DNA of 64,000 nucleotides from JASLDZ01 sp038226305 (GCA_038226305.1 JBBRQN010000015.1:1-64000); one strand, 5' to 3'. Shown: positions 25,743-34,985, counted from the first letter of the stretch. Notes: generated from the letters alone by a model not told the origin. Numbers and translations: made by a program.

Positions 25743-27650
25743 TCACATCCCCGGGGCGAGGTACTTGTCGAACCAGCCAACGGTGCGGTCCGTCAGGTCC
25801 TTGTTGTGCTCAGGGGAGCGGATGCCGTGGCCTTCGCCTTCGTAGATAACGAGGCTTGAGGGCACCTTCATCGCCTTCAGGCCAGCGTAGAACTCCAGGC
25901 TCTGCGGGGCGGGGCATTCCACGTCTCGCTCGCCCACGTAGATGAACGTGGGGGTCTTGGCGGCCTTGATGTAGCGGATCGGCGAGAGCTTATCGTAGAT
26001 CGCCGGGTCGTTGTAGAACGTGTCCCCGAAGAACGGAGGCATCCACTCGGCGATGCCGTTCTGGCCGTAGTAGCTCGACCAGTTGGAGATGCCGGCACCC
26101 GCCACCGCCGCCTTGAAGCGGTTGGTGTGGGTCACGCTCCACATGGTCATGAACCCCCCGTAGGAGTGGCCGAACACGCCCAGGCGCTTGTCGTCGATGG
26201 GGGCGACCTTTTCGGCCGCGTCCACGCCCTTGAGGATGTCGCCCAGGTCGCCACCGCCGAGGTCGCGCACGTTGGCCCGCACGAAGGCCTCACCCTGCCC
26301 GTAGGAGCCGCGCGGGTTGGGCTGGAACACGTAGTAGCCGCGACTCACGAGGTCGTAGACCGTGCCGCGGGACACATACGTCGGGGTGGTCGAAGAGCTC
26401 GGGCCGCCGTGAACCAGCGTCACCATCGGATAGGTCTTGCCCGGCGTGGTCTGCAGCGGGCCGACCAGCCAGCCCTGCACGTCGAAGCCGTCGTTCTTCC
26501 AGGTGATGGACTGCGCCTTCACCTTGGGCGCGATGGCGTCGTTGTCGTGGGTGAGGATGCGCCCGCCCTCCGGCCCGTGCACGCCGATCAGGGGGGCGTG
26601 CTCGAAGTCCTGGATCACCGCCACGGCGGTGCGACCGTCGGCGGAGAAGCTGGCCTTGCCGTCCGCTGCGCTCATCGTCACGGGGGCGGCGTTGGTGATG
26701 CTCGTCTTGCCGGTGGCGGGATCCACGTCGACGAAGGCGAACTTGTCGCCGATCACGGCGGTGGCCTTGATCACGCCATTCCGGAACGTGAAGCCGTTGA
26801 AGGTGCCCTTGAAGCCGGGGGTGATGTCCTTCGGCTCGCCGCCGTTGGCCGACACCGTGTAGAGGTCGCCGCCTACGGGTCCGAAATCGCTCATCAGCCC
26901 ACCGATGAAGGCCACGCTGCGCCCGTCGGTGGACATGCGGGGCATGTTCACCTGAAACTTCGGCGAGGCCAGCACGCGCTCGGAAGCGTCGAGGCCGAAG
27001 CGCTCCACCTTGGCGATCCACCAGTTGTTGTCGCCGTTGCCCTTGGCGGCGGTGGCCACGAAGCCCTGCCCGTCGGTCGCCCAGTCGTATTCGTAGACGA
27101 AGGTGTCCGAAGGCGAGACGTAGCGCACGACGCCGCCCGCCACCGACACGACGCCGATGCGCTGCTCGTCGTCCACCACGCCGATCTCGCCCACCTGCGG
27201 GATGCCCGCGGCCGTGGCGCCGGTGAGCTTGCGGGCACCGGGCGTGGCCAGTATGGCCAGCATCTTGCCGTCAGGCGACCAGCGGGGCGTCTGCGCGACG
27301 CCCTTCACCGTGGTCACCACCCGCGCCGTGGCACCGTCGGTGACGTAGAGGGTGGCCGTGCCCGCCCCGTCGCTAGCCATGAAGGCCAGGGCGGACGAGT
27401 CAGGGCTGAACACGGCGCCGGAATAGCTGCAGGTTCCGCAGGGGTCGAAGGTGGCCTGCACCTTGCCGTCCACCGCGCTGCGCACCAGCACCACGGGGCG
27501 GGCGGGCTTTCCGGCCCCGCCATCCTGCGACTCGGTGGAGACCACCTTCTGCGCGTTGGGCGAGATGGCCACGCCCGCGTATTGATGCACCCGCGCCTGA
27601 GCGACGGGGGCGGCCTGCAGGCTGAGAACGGCGGCGAGGGTGAGCAACAT
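25743..27650 (-). CDS. S9 family prolyl oligopeptidase-type serine peptidase
   Basis: Predicted 635 aa with a signal peptide (ends VAQA). The N-terminal 370 residues form a PD40/WD40-like beta-propeller; the C-terminal 250 are an alpha/beta hydrolase. The catalytic triad is Ser near 497 in GHSYGG, Asp near 577 in GERDVECP and His near 608 in EGEGHGI. The oxyanion region is LVHGGPSS. It is probably a periplasmic dipeptidyl or acylaminoacyl peptidase. It is divergent from the pseG-like gene across 85 bases. Confidence 0.92.
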   Translation of the reverse strand: MLLTLAAVLSLQAAPVAQARVHQYAGVAISPNAQKVVSTESQDGGAGKPARPVVLVRSAVDGKVQATFDPCGTCSYSGAVFSPDSSALAFMASDGAGTATLYVTDGATARVVTTVKGVAQTPRWSPDGKMLAILATPGARKLTGATAAGIPQVGEIGVVDDEQRIGVVSVAGGVVRYVSPSDTFVYEYDWATDGQGFVATAAKGNGDNNWWIAKVERFGLDASERVLASPKFQVNMPRMSTDGRSVAFIGGLMSDFGPVGGDLYTVSANGGEPKDITPGFKGTFNGFTFRNGVIKATAVIGDKFAFVDVDPATGKTSITNAAPVTMSAADGKASFSADGRTAVAVIQDFEHAPLIGVHGPEGGRILTHDNDAIAPKVKAQSITWKNDGFDVQGWLVGPLQTTPGKTYPMVTLVHGGPSSSTTPTYVSRGTVYDLVSRGYYVFQPNPRGSYGQGEAFVRANVRDLGGGDLGDILKGVDAAEKVAPIDDKRLGVFGHSYGGFMTMWSVTHTNRFKAAVAGAGISNWSSYYGQNGIAEWMPPFFGDTFYNDPAIYDKLSPIRYIKAAKTPTFIYVGERDVECPAPQSLEFYAGLKAMKVPSSLVIYEGEGHGIRSPEHNKDLTDRTVGWFDKYLAPGM

Positions 27651-27735
27651 GAACAGCTTTCGAGTCCGGGGGATGACGCGAGCATCGGGCGTGGGCGGTC
27701 GTGCCGCCGCACCTCAATAGCGCCTGGCGAACCCC

Positions 27736-28743
27736 GTGCAACCGGTGCCCCCTCGCATCCTGTTCCTGCCCGCCAGCGGCCCGGGCGTCGGCGGCGGCCA
27801 CGTGCTGCGCTGCCTGGCGCTGGCGCAGGCGCTCGAGGCTCGCGGAGCCGTGGTCGCGTTCGGGGTGGAGGCTGAGGGCGGGCGGCTGCTGATGCGCTTC
27901 GCACCGGGTGCCGCAACGCTGCAGGGCACACCGCAAGTCGCAGAGGACTGGGGTGCGGAGACCGTGGTGTTCGACGACTACGGGCGTGACGCACAGGGCG
28001 AAGCGACTTTCGAGCGGGGAGGCCGCTTGATCGTCGCGATCGACGATCTGGCCGATCGGCCGCACCGCGCGACACTCCTGATCGACCCCACCTATGGCCG
28101 CGATCCCTCGGCCTATTCGAGTCTCCTGCCGCCGGGTTCGCAGGTGCTGGCCGGGGCTGAATACGCGCTCCTGAGACGGGAGTTCGCCAATGCCAGCCCC
28201 AGGCCCTCGGGTACCACGGTGCAGCGGCTGTTCATTGGCTTCGGCCTCGCCGATCCGGGCGGCGTGACGGCGCGGGCGGTCGGTGCCCTCCTCCCCGCCC
28301 TCCCCGCCTGCGCCTTCGACGTGGTGGTGGGCGCAGGCGCGTCCAGCGTTCCCAACCTGCAGGAGCTTGCGGAGCGTGAACCGCGCCTCACCCTGCACAT
28401 CGAGACCGACCGGGCCGCCGACCTGATGGCCGCGGCCGACCTCGCCATCGGCGGCGGCGGCGCTTCCACCTGGGAGCGGTTCCGCCTGGCCCTGCCCAGC
28501 GTCTGCGTGGTCGTCGCCGACAACCAGCGAGCGCTGGCTCACGCCCTCTCGCAGGCCGGGGCGCAACTCACGATCGAGGCCGACGATCCCGCGTTCGAGG
28601 TGACGCTGACCGAAGCCGTCCTCCGCCTCGCGTCCGAGCCTGACCTGCGGGCAGAGCTCGCATCCAACGGTGCCGCCCTCTGCGACGGGCGGGGGGCGGA
28701 GCGGGCCGCGGCCGCGATCCTGGCGGCGATCAGCCGACGGTGA
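27736..28743 (+). CDS. pseG: PseG/FlmD-like UDP-sugar hydrolase
   Basis: Predicted 335 aa GT-B-fold protein. GGGHVLRCLALAQAL near residue 20 holds the catalytic His of PseG, and AIGGGGASTWERF near residue 235 binds UDP. PseG removes UDP from 2,4-diacetamido-2,4,6-trideoxy-L-altrose in pseudaminic acid synthesis; FlmD is the Caulobacter counterpart for flagellin sugars. The GTG at 27736 is the first available start; a GTG three codons later is also possible. Its end overlaps the convergent pseH-like gene by 14 bases. Confidence 0.82.
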   Translation: MQPVPPRILFLPASGPGVGGGHVLRCLALAQALEARGAVVAFGVEAEGGRLLMRFAPGAATLQGTPQVAEDWGAETVVFDDYGRDAQGEATFERGGRLIVAIDDLADRPHRATLLIDPTYGRDPSAYSSLLPPGSQVLAGAEYALLRREFANASPRPSGTTVQRLFIGFGLADPGGVTARAVGALLPALPACAFDVVVGAGASSVPNLQELAEREPRLTLHIETDRAADLMAAADLAIGGGGASTWERFRLALPSVCVVVADNQRALAHALSQAGAQLTIEADDPAFEVTLTEAVLRLASEPDLRAELASNGAALCDGRGAERAAAAILAAISRR

Positions 28744-29329
28744 TGGTTTCGGGGTCGTAGCCCTTGGCGACAAGGCGGGCCCGGGCAGGGGGTTCGGCCT
28801 CGCGCCAGCCCTCCGGCGACAGCGCCAGCCGCACCACGTCGCGGTCCTCCCCCGCCTTGACCACGTGGGCGCGCAGGAGCGCCTGTCGGCGGAAGCCGAA
28901 GGCCTCGTGCAGGGCGATGACGGCGGTGTTCTCCACGAACACCTCGCAGGCCAGCGTGGCGAGCCCGAGCGCCCCGAACACATGGCCGATCACCGCATAT
29001 TCCACCGCCGAGCCCACGCCCCGCCCCCGCACGGTCGGGTCGGCAAGGTAGTAGGCCCACTCGCAGGCCCCCAAGCCCCGGTCGATCCGCACGAGGTTGG
29101 CGACGCCCACACCCACCCCGTCCACCTCGACGATCCAGTAGAGCCGGTCAGGCTCCGGCATCGCGCGGGCGGCCAGGACGCCATCGATCCAGCGGGCGTG
29201 GTCGGAGGGGGCGATATCCCCGTCACCGTACATCCAGCGAGCCACCTCCGGGCTGTTGCGCCAGGCGAGCACCGGATCGCGGTCGGCCAAGGCGAGCGGG
29301 CGCAGGTTCACGATCCCACCCTCGCTCAT
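28730..29329 (-). CDS. pseH: PseH/FlmH-like GNAT N-acetyltransferase
   Basis: Predicted 199 aa GNAT fold. The acetyl-CoA loop is DPTVRGRGVGSAVEYA near residues 98-112, and ENTAVIALHEAFGFRRQ closes the domain. PseH acetylates the 4-amino group of the UDP-sugar intermediate just before PseG. The start overlaps the pseF-like stop by 4 bases (ATGA), so the two are coupled. The pathway position is drawn from the neighbours; from sequence alone it is a RimJ/RimL-type acetyltransferase. Confidence 0.8.
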   Translation of the reverse strand: MSEGGIVNLRPLALADRDPVLAWRNSPEVARWMYGDGDIAPSDHARWIDGVLAARAMPEPDRLYWIVEVDGVGVGVANLVRIDRGLGACEWAYYLADPTVRGRGVGSAVEYAVIGHVFGALGLATLACEVFVENTAVIALHEAFGFRRQALLRAHVVKAGEDRDVVRLALSPEGWREAEPPARARLVAKGYDPETITVG

Positions 29330-30033
29330 GGGATGTTCACCAGCACACGGTCGGGATGGACCGCCTGCCAGGCCAGCACATCCTCCGACGTGAAGGCCGG
29401 GTTCCGCGGATACAGGTCGGCATAGACCGCCTGCACGAAGGCGAAGTCTTCAGGGGTGTCCACCGTCCAGCGGTAGCGGAGCGACGGGTCGCGGGTGAGC
29501 GAGCGGACGGTGAAACGCTGCGAGCGGCGGTGGATGAAGGGCGTGACGTGCTCGCGCTCCTCCGGGTCCGTGGCCTCTTCGTGCGCGGCGAGGAGTGCTG
29601 CCGTGCGCACGGCCTCCACGTCCAGCCCCTTGGGAAAGGTCCACCCCTGCGAGATGTGGGTGAGGTCGGCGCCGGTGGCGGCGTGCTCGGCCACGACCCG
29701 GTCGATCAGCTCCGGGTCGGCCAGGGGGCAGTCGGCGGTGAGGCGCAGCACACTGCCCGCACCCTCGTCGCCGAACCGGTCGAGCACGCCAGCGAAGCGC
29801 GCCAGCACATCGTCCAGCGGGCCGCGGTGCAGGTCGACGCCGATCGCACTTGCGGCATCCTGCAGAGGATCGTCCGAAGCCTGGGTGCTGGTGGCGATCA
29901 CGATACGGGTGATGGACTTTGACCGGCGCAGGCGCTCGATCTGCCGGGCGATCATCGGCTTGCCCAGGAGAGGCATGAGCACCTTTCCCGGAAGGCGTCG
30001 GGACGACATTCGCGCCTGAAGGATGGCCAGCAT
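29326..30033 (-). CDS. pseF: PseF/FlmC-like nucleotidyltransferase
   Basis: Predicted 235 aa. The nucleotide-binding signature LAILQARMSSRRLPGKVL is at the N-terminus, with RLTADCPLADPELID near residue 100 for metal and sugar. It resembles SpsF/PseF cytidylyltransferases, which activate nonulosonic acids with CMP. With pseH and pseG next door, CMP-pseudaminate synthesis is the best guess. PseB, PseC and PseI homologues are not in the window. Confidence 0.82.
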   Translation of the reverse strand: MLAILQARMSSRRLPGKVLMPLLGKPMIARQIERLRRSKSITRIVIATSTQASDDPLQDAASAIGVDLHRGPLDDVLARFAGVLDRFGDEGAGSVLRLTADCPLADPELIDRVVAEHAATGADLTHISQGWTFPKGLDVEAVRTAALLAAHEEATDPEEREHVTPFIHRRSQRFTVRSLTRDPSLRYRWTVDTPEDFAFVQAVYADLYPRNPAFTSEDVLAWQAVHPDRVLVNIP

Positions 30034-30143
30034 GGTGCCAAGCCTGCCCGCCCGAGGTTAAGCGGCGGTGACTCCCCTTCCCTCGGGCCGCCCCAGAGCC
30101 CATCGTTGAGGCTCGCGACACCTCGAGCGCGCGGAGGCGCCGG

Positions 30144-30695
30144 ATGGCATGGCTGAAGACCCTGATCGCCGGGGCGGCGCTGAGCGCACTTCTGGCTGCT
30201 CCGGCCTGCGCCCAGCGCACCCGCGGCCCCGCACAGGCGGGCGGCTGCGTGCGTGAGAGCCGGGCGGGCCTGCTCGCCGAATCCACAGGCGGCCGCATCA
30301 TGCTGGACGACGGGGCCGAGCGCGTGATCCTCACCTCCGTCTGCGGCGAGCCCCTGGCGTCGCGCGTGCGGCGGGGCGACGGCCGGCGCTTCATCCTCCT
30401 CGTGGACGACCTGCGGGCGGAGCGGCCAACGGGTGCGGTGTTCAGCCTGCATCTGGAGGAGCCCACGGGGGGCGAGCCCGACGGGGTGCTGGGCTCGCTC
30501 AGCTTCTTCGCCGCCCGCCCGCCCGCGGCCCCCGGCGCCACCCGCCGGGTGAGCTACGACGTGACCTCAACCGTGCGCGGACTGGCCGAGTCCGGGCGGC
30601 TGGAACAGGGACTCGTGGTGCTGCTGCGCCCCAGCGGGCGGCCCTCCCCGGGGGCGATGGCCAGCGTCTCCAGGCTGCAGCTGGTCGAACAGTAG
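30144..30695 (+). CDS. Stand-alone secreted homologue of the polyphenol oxidase C-terminal domain
   Basis: Predicted 183 aa with signal peptide (ends ACA-Q). From about residue 85 to the end it aligns by eye with the last 110 residues of the tyrosinase-like protein encoded 105 bases downstream: FSLHLEEPTGG against YAVYLEAPTSG, LGSLSFFAA against VGTLNFFSA, RRVSYDVTS against RAVSFDVTA, LAESGRLE against LASQGRLE. That domain resembles the KFDV domain closing plant polyphenol oxidases. GAGG precedes the ATG. It may be a maturation or inhibitory partner of the oxidase; that is inference. Confidence 0.8.
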   Translation: MAWLKTLIAGAALSALLAAPACAQRTRGPAQAGGCVRESRAGLLAESTGGRIMLDDGAERVILTSVCGEPLASRVRRGDGRRFILLVDDLRAERPTGAVFSLHLEEPTGGEPDGVLGSLSFFAARPPAAPGATRRVSYDVTSTVRGLAESGRLEQGLVVLLRPSGRPSPGAMASVSRLQLVEQ

Positions 30696-30800
30696 GGGCG
30701 AGCGGAGACGCGGCTGGCTCGCGCGACACACGAGCGCACTCCCCAGCGTGGCCCTGGCGCGTTAACGTTCTTCAACAAGCCGGGTCGGGGGGCCTGAATC

Positions 30801-32792
30801 ATGTCCGTTTCGCGTAGACGCCTGTTGATGGCGGGAGCCCTCGGCCTCAGCTGGACCCCGTTCGGCCTGGCGAGCTGTGGCGACGGCACCACCCCCGTCG
30901 ATCCCCCCGCCAACGGCACGGGCAACACCACCGACCCCGGCAACACCACGGGAAACACCACCGGCGGGAACACCACCGGGGGCAACACGACGTCGCCCGG
31001 CAACACCACCGAGAGCGGCAACACCACGGCGGGCGGGAACACCACCGACCCCGGCAACATGACCGGAAACACCACCGAACCCGGCAACACCACCGAGAGC
31101 GGCAACACCACCGGCGGCGGCACCACCCCGCCCCCAAGCTCCGGCCCGCGGGTGCGCTATGACATCCGCTCTCCGCAAGGGCTGGCCAACCTGCAGATCT
31201 ACGCCCGCGGCGTGGCGGCCATGATGGCCCTGCCCACGTCTGACCCCCGCAGCTGGACCTTCTGGTGGTACACCCACTTCGTGCGGGACGACCGTTCGAA
31301 GGCGTCGGAGATCAACAACGTCTTCGGTCCGTCTCCCAGCGCCGCCCGCACCCTGGCCAACAAGGTCTGGTCGAGCTGCCAGAGCCATAACGGCCAGGAC
31401 GAGAACTTCTTCCTGCCGTGGCACCGGATGTACGTCCTGGCCTTCGAGAACATCATCCGCCAGGTGACCGGCGAGTCGAACTTCACCCTGCCCTACTGGA
31501 GCTATACCGACGCGGGCAACACCGCCCTGCCGTCGCAGTTCCGCCAGCCGGGGAGCTCCACCTGGGGCTCGCTCTATCGGTCGGACCGGTCGCCGGGGGT
31601 GAACTCCGGCGGGGCGATCCAGCCCGCGGGCGTTCTGAACCTCGACGTTCTGGGCTCGCCCACCTATGCGCCCGACGGGGCCGACCAGGGCTTCTGCGCC
31701 AATATCGACGGCAACCTGCACGGCCTCGTCCACGTGGGCGTGGGCAACGAGCGCGGCATGGGCGCCGTGCCCTGGGCCGCCAACGACCCGATCTTCTGGG
31801 TGCACCACTGCAACATCGACCGGGTGTGGGCCAGCTGGAACGCCGCGGGCGGGGTGAACCCCACCGAGGGCGGCTTCATCGCCAAGCCCTTCGCCTTCGC
31901 CGGCCCCGCAGGCGTCGAGGTCGACTACATCGTCGGCAACGTGCTCTCCACCGGTGCGGTGGGCTATTCCTACGACCAACTGGCCGGGGGTGCGGTGATG
32001 TCGCGCTCCTTCGCCATGACCGCCGCCCCGCCGCCCCCCGCGGCTGGCGGATCGGCGCCGCAGATGCGGATGGCTAAGCGATCGATGCCGATGGTGGGTG
32101 CCGGTGCGCCGTCGCCGATGGCCTTCCCCAGCAGCGCGGCCTCCTCGGTGGCCCGCCTGCAGGGGATCGTGGCGACGCCTTCGATCACCAACGCCGCGCA
32201 GGCGATCACGCTGGGAGCTTCCGCGGTGCGGGTGAAGCTGCTCTCGGCCGCGGTGCAGCCGCAGATCCTGGCGCGCGCCCTGCCCGCGGGTGGAGCGATC
32301 CTCAAGAGCCTGCGTCGCGCCGCCCCGCCGATGGTGGGGGCCGCGGCCCCCTCCGCCCGCTCGGCCGCGGCTCCCGCCCCGGCGGCCAACGCTCCGGCCG
32401 CCGCCGCCGCCGCACCGGCACAGACTGTGGCCGCCCCCGGCCCCGGCCAGCGCGCGATCCTCGTGCTCAACGGACTGGACGCCAACATCCAGCCGGGCGT
32501 CGCCTACGCCGTCTACCTCGAGGCCCCCACCAGCGGCGGCGGGCGCGAGAAGATCCTCGTCGGCACGCTGAACTTCTTCTCGGCGATGGGCGCGATGGCG
32601 GGCATGGCGATGGCGTCGTCGGGCGCACCCAAGCGCTCGCGCGCGGTCAGCTTCGACGTGACGGCCGCCGCGACCCGCCTGGCCTCGCAAGGGCGGCTGG
32701 AAGCGGCCCCGCAGCTGTCGTTCCAGCCGCTCGGCTCGGTGAAGTCAGGCTCGGCCCCGACGGTGCAGGCGGTTTCGCTCGCCATCCAGTAG
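30801..32792 (+). CDS. Tyrosinase/polyphenol oxidase-type dicopper lipoprotein with KFDV-like C-terminus
   Basis: Predicted 663 aa. Order: Tat signal (SRRRLLMAG) with lipobox LASC (Cys26); Gly-Asn-Thr repeat linker (about 40-105); type-3 copper domain; Met/Ala/Pro-rich linker; C-terminal domain (about 550-663). CuA ligands are expected in FWWYTHF, CQSHNG and PWHRMYVLAFE (about 157-215). CuB ligands are in NLHGLVH (about 306-310) and FWVHHCNIDRVW (about 333-344). The Cys in CQSH may form the Cys-His thioether seen in many tyrosinases. It should oxidise phenols at the cell surface or periplasm, perhaps for melanin-like pigment. The stand-alone copy of its last domain lies just upstream. Confidence 0.9.
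   Translation: MSVSRRRLLMAGALGLSWTPFGLASCGDGTTPVDPPANGTGNTTDPGNTTGNTTGGNTTGGNTTSPGNTTESGNTTAGGNTTDPGNMTGNTTEPGNTTESGNTTGGGTTPPPSSGPRVRYDIRSPQGLANLQIYARGVAAMMALPTSDPRSWTFWWYTHFVRDDRSKASEINNVFGPSPSAARTLANKVWSSCQSHNGQDENFFLPWHRMYVLAFENIIRQVTGESNFTLPYWSYTDAGNTALPSQFRQPGSSTWGSLYRSDRSPGVNSGGAIQPAGVLNLDVLGSPTYAPDGADQGFCANIDGNLHGLVHVGVGNERGMGAVPWAANDPIFWVHHCNIDRVWASWNAAGGVNPTEGGFIAKPFAFAGPAGVEVDYIVGNVLSTGAVGYSYDQLAGGAVMSRSFAMTAAPPPPAAGGSAPQMRMAKRSMPMVGAGAPSPMAFPSSAASSVARLQGIVATPSITNAAQAITLGASAVRVKLLSAAVQPQILARALPAGGAILKSLRRAAPPMVGAAAPSARSAAAPAPAANAPAAAAAAPAQTVAAPGPGQRAILVLNGLDANIQPGVAYAVYLEAPTSGGGREKILVGTLNFFSAMGAMAGMAMASSGAPKRSRAVSFDVTAAATRLASQGRLEAAPQLSFQPLGSVKSGSAPTVQAVSLAIQ
30921..31112 (+). repeat. 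12-copy GNTT/GNMT repeat linker
   Basis: Twelve copies of a 12-base unit encoding G-N-T-T (once G-N-M-T), spaced by DP, SP, ES, EP or AGG dipeptides and tripeptides. A larger block appears duplicated, since DPGNTTGNTT recurs as DPGNMTGNTT. It encodes a flexible hydroxyl-rich tether between the lipid anchor and the oxidase. Confidence 0.85.
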
Positions 32793-32819
32793 GCCCAGCG
32801 CGGCCTGACCCGGCCGGGC

Positions 32820-34931
32820 TCAGCGTCGCTTGGCGGCCCGAACCTTCGCTGCGGAAACCGGCGCGGCGAGCTTGGTGGTCGTGGCCGCAGGGCCTTGGCG
32901 GGCGTCGGTCAGCAGAGCCGCGCAGTCGGCGTTCTTGGCCGTGCCAGGGTCCACGAAAGGCAATATCGCCGCCAGGGGGCCGAGCGCCGCCACGAGCCCC
33001 ACGGCGATCCCGGCCTGCACGATGGCCCCGCCCGGCTGAACGCCGAAGCTCGGGCTCTTCAGGTGGCCGCCCACGGTGACCGGGGCGAGCAGGCGCACCA
33101 GCCGGAACTTGGTCGGCTTGCCGCTGAACTTCAGGTCGAGCGACTCGTCCTTCAGGCTGACCGTCCCCGTGCCGTTCACGACGACCACGCCGGTATCGAT
33201 CGTGATCCGCTGGGCGCGCAGCACGCCGTTCACCACCCGGAAGTCGGCGATGGCGCAGCGGATGTTGGTCTGGTGCTGATCCTTGTTGAGCAGCATGAAC
33301 AGGCCCTTGGTCGCGTCGATGCCCAGAAGCTCGGCGAAGGCCTGACGGATCTGTCCGCCGGGGATCACGGCGGTGATCTGCCCGTTGGACGCCCCGGCCG
33401 CCTTCTGGATGCTGTTGCCGGCGCCAACGATCTTGGCGCGGGCCTGCAGGGTGCCTTCCACCGGCTTCTGCCCCGACGTCTCGGGCAGGAACTGCTCGAT
33501 CCGCACGTTCGACAGCCGCATGTCCACGCTGGTGACGGGGGTGTCCTTGCGGCCGTCCAGGACGATGGTGCCGGTGAGCGCGCCCTGCGGGAAGCCCACG
33601 GTGAGGGGGCTCAGCTTGAGCACGCCCTCGTCCAGATTGCCGGTGACCGAGAGGTTCTGCAGCGGCAGGCCCGGGGCCTTGATCGACGTGGCGTGGAAGG
33701 TCACGTCCGCATCCATCGCGCGCAGCTGATCGATCTTGAGGGTCGCGTCAGGCAGGAGGCGCGGCGAACTCGCCACGACGGTCTTGATCGCCGCCTTCTG
33801 CTGCGGCGTTGCGGCCTTGGACAGGCCGGGGGCCCCGAAGATCGCCCCGAGGTCTGCCCAGTCCAGGCTCTTGGAGGTGAGGTCGGCGTCGAGGTAGGCC
33901 CGCTTGTTGGTGGTATCGACCTGCAGGCGTCCCTCGATATCGCTGACGCCCACGCGGCCGGCGGCGCCAGTGAGGTCGTAAATCTTGCCGTTGCGCACGA
34001 GGTGGCCCGACAGGCGGTAGGGGGGCGAGTTCGGCAGGGCCAGGCCGGTCAGATGATAGACGTCGTTCAGGTCTTCACCGGTCAGCGTCAGGTCGGCCTC
34101 GAACCGGCCCAGATCGAACGGATGGGTGATCGCCCCCTTGGCCAGCAGATGCGTGGGCCCGGCGTGCACGTCGGCGGTGAACGGATAGGGCCGGTCGCGG
34201 TGCACGTTGATGAGCGGCCCACCCGTCACGTCCAGCAGGAACGTCTGACCGTTGATGAGGCCCTTGCCCTTGAGGCCGAAAGCGCCGGCGTCCGAACCCC
34301 CGATCCGCTCGTTGGAGTTCACGGTGCCGGTGAGCGTGATCTTGCGCTTGTCGTCGCGGAAATCGATGTGGCCGTCGGCGATGACCAGATGCTGGATCGG
34401 CGGCAGCTTGAAGGGTGCGTTCGGCTTTGTGTTGTTGGGGTCGCTGAAGTCCCAGTTCGATCGGCCCTGCGCGTCGGTGCGCAGGATCAGGTTGGGCTTC
34501 TCGATGTCCAGAAGCGGCATCTCCTGGCGCCCCGCCAGCAGCGGCAGGAGCTTGATCTCGCCCGTGATGCTCTCGACCTGCGCCATGTCGCCCTTGGGCC
34601 CACCTGCAGGCTGGCCGATGCGCAGGCCTTCAACCCGCACGCTGGGCGTGAAAGTCAGGAGGTGCACCCGAAGGTGCCCGTCGATGGACACCTCGCGGTG
34701 GATCCGCGCCCCGACAAAGCGGGCCACAGGCTTTCGCACCCAATCCCAGTCGAACAGGGCCAGGAAGATGATCAGCAGGAGAAGGATCGCGCCGAGGATT
34801 CCGCCTGTCCAGTAGGCGGGCTTGCGCCATCCGTTGAGGTCGCGGGCGGGTGCCGCGACCGGCGCAGTCGCCTCTGTATCCGAAGCGTGCGGAGGCGTGC
34901 CGCCATCGGCAGGGGTCGGCGTGTCGATCAT
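32820..34931 (-). CDS. AsmA family protein
   Basis: Predicted 703 aa. A cytoplasmic Pro/Ala-rich head of about 35 residues precedes a single membrane helix (about 36-60). The long periplasmic part has the AsmA N-terminal signature (RFVGARIHREVSIDG, then TPSVRVEGLRIGQP) and a C-terminal AsmA_2 region with LLNKDQHQTNIRCAIADF. AsmA-like proteins bridge the envelope and are linked to anterograde lipid transport to the outer membrane. Its closeness to the hopanoid and Mla-like genes may be fortuitous. It converges with the oxidase gene. Confidence 0.9.
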   Translation of the reverse strand: MIDTPTPADGGTPPHASDTEATAPVAAPARDLNGWRKPAYWTGGILGAILLLLIIFLALFDWDWVRKPVARFVGARIHREVSIDGHLRVHLLTFTPSVRVEGLRIGQPAGGPKGDMAQVESITGEIKLLPLLAGRQEMPLLDIEKPNLILRTDAQGRSNWDFSDPNNTKPNAPFKLPPIQHLVIADGHIDFRDDKRKITLTGTVNSNERIGGSDAGAFGLKGKGLINGQTFLLDVTGGPLINVHRDRPYPFTADVHAGPTHLLAKGAITHPFDLGRFEADLTLTGEDLNDVYHLTGLALPNSPPYRLSGHLVRNGKIYDLTGAAGRVGVSDIEGRLQVDTTNKRAYLDADLTSKSLDWADLGAIFGAPGLSKAATPQQKAAIKTVVASSPRLLPDATLKIDQLRAMDADVTFHATSIKAPGLPLQNLSVTGNLDEGVLKLSPLTVGFPQGALTGTIVLDGRKDTPVTSVDMRLSNVRIEQFLPETSGQKPVEGTLQARAKIVGAGNSIQKAAGASNGQITAVIPGGQIRQAFAELLGIDATKGLFMLLNKDQHQTNIRCAIADFRVVNGVLRAQRITIDTGVVVVNGTGTVSLKDESLDLKFSGKPTKFRLVRLLAPVTVGGHLKSPSFGVQPGGAIVQAGIAVGLVAALGPLAAILPFVDPGTAKNADCAALLTDARQGPAATTTKLAAPVSAAKVRAAKRR

Positions 34932-34985
34932 CCGGACCTAACGTCTGGGGGCTGAGGTTTTGTTCCGCCCCCGAATGCAGCGAAG

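Noticed and set aside
30908..31130. CRISPR-like regular repeat
   Set aside because: The 12-base repeats are coding (G-N-T-T), contiguous and in frame with the oxidase; no unique spacers.
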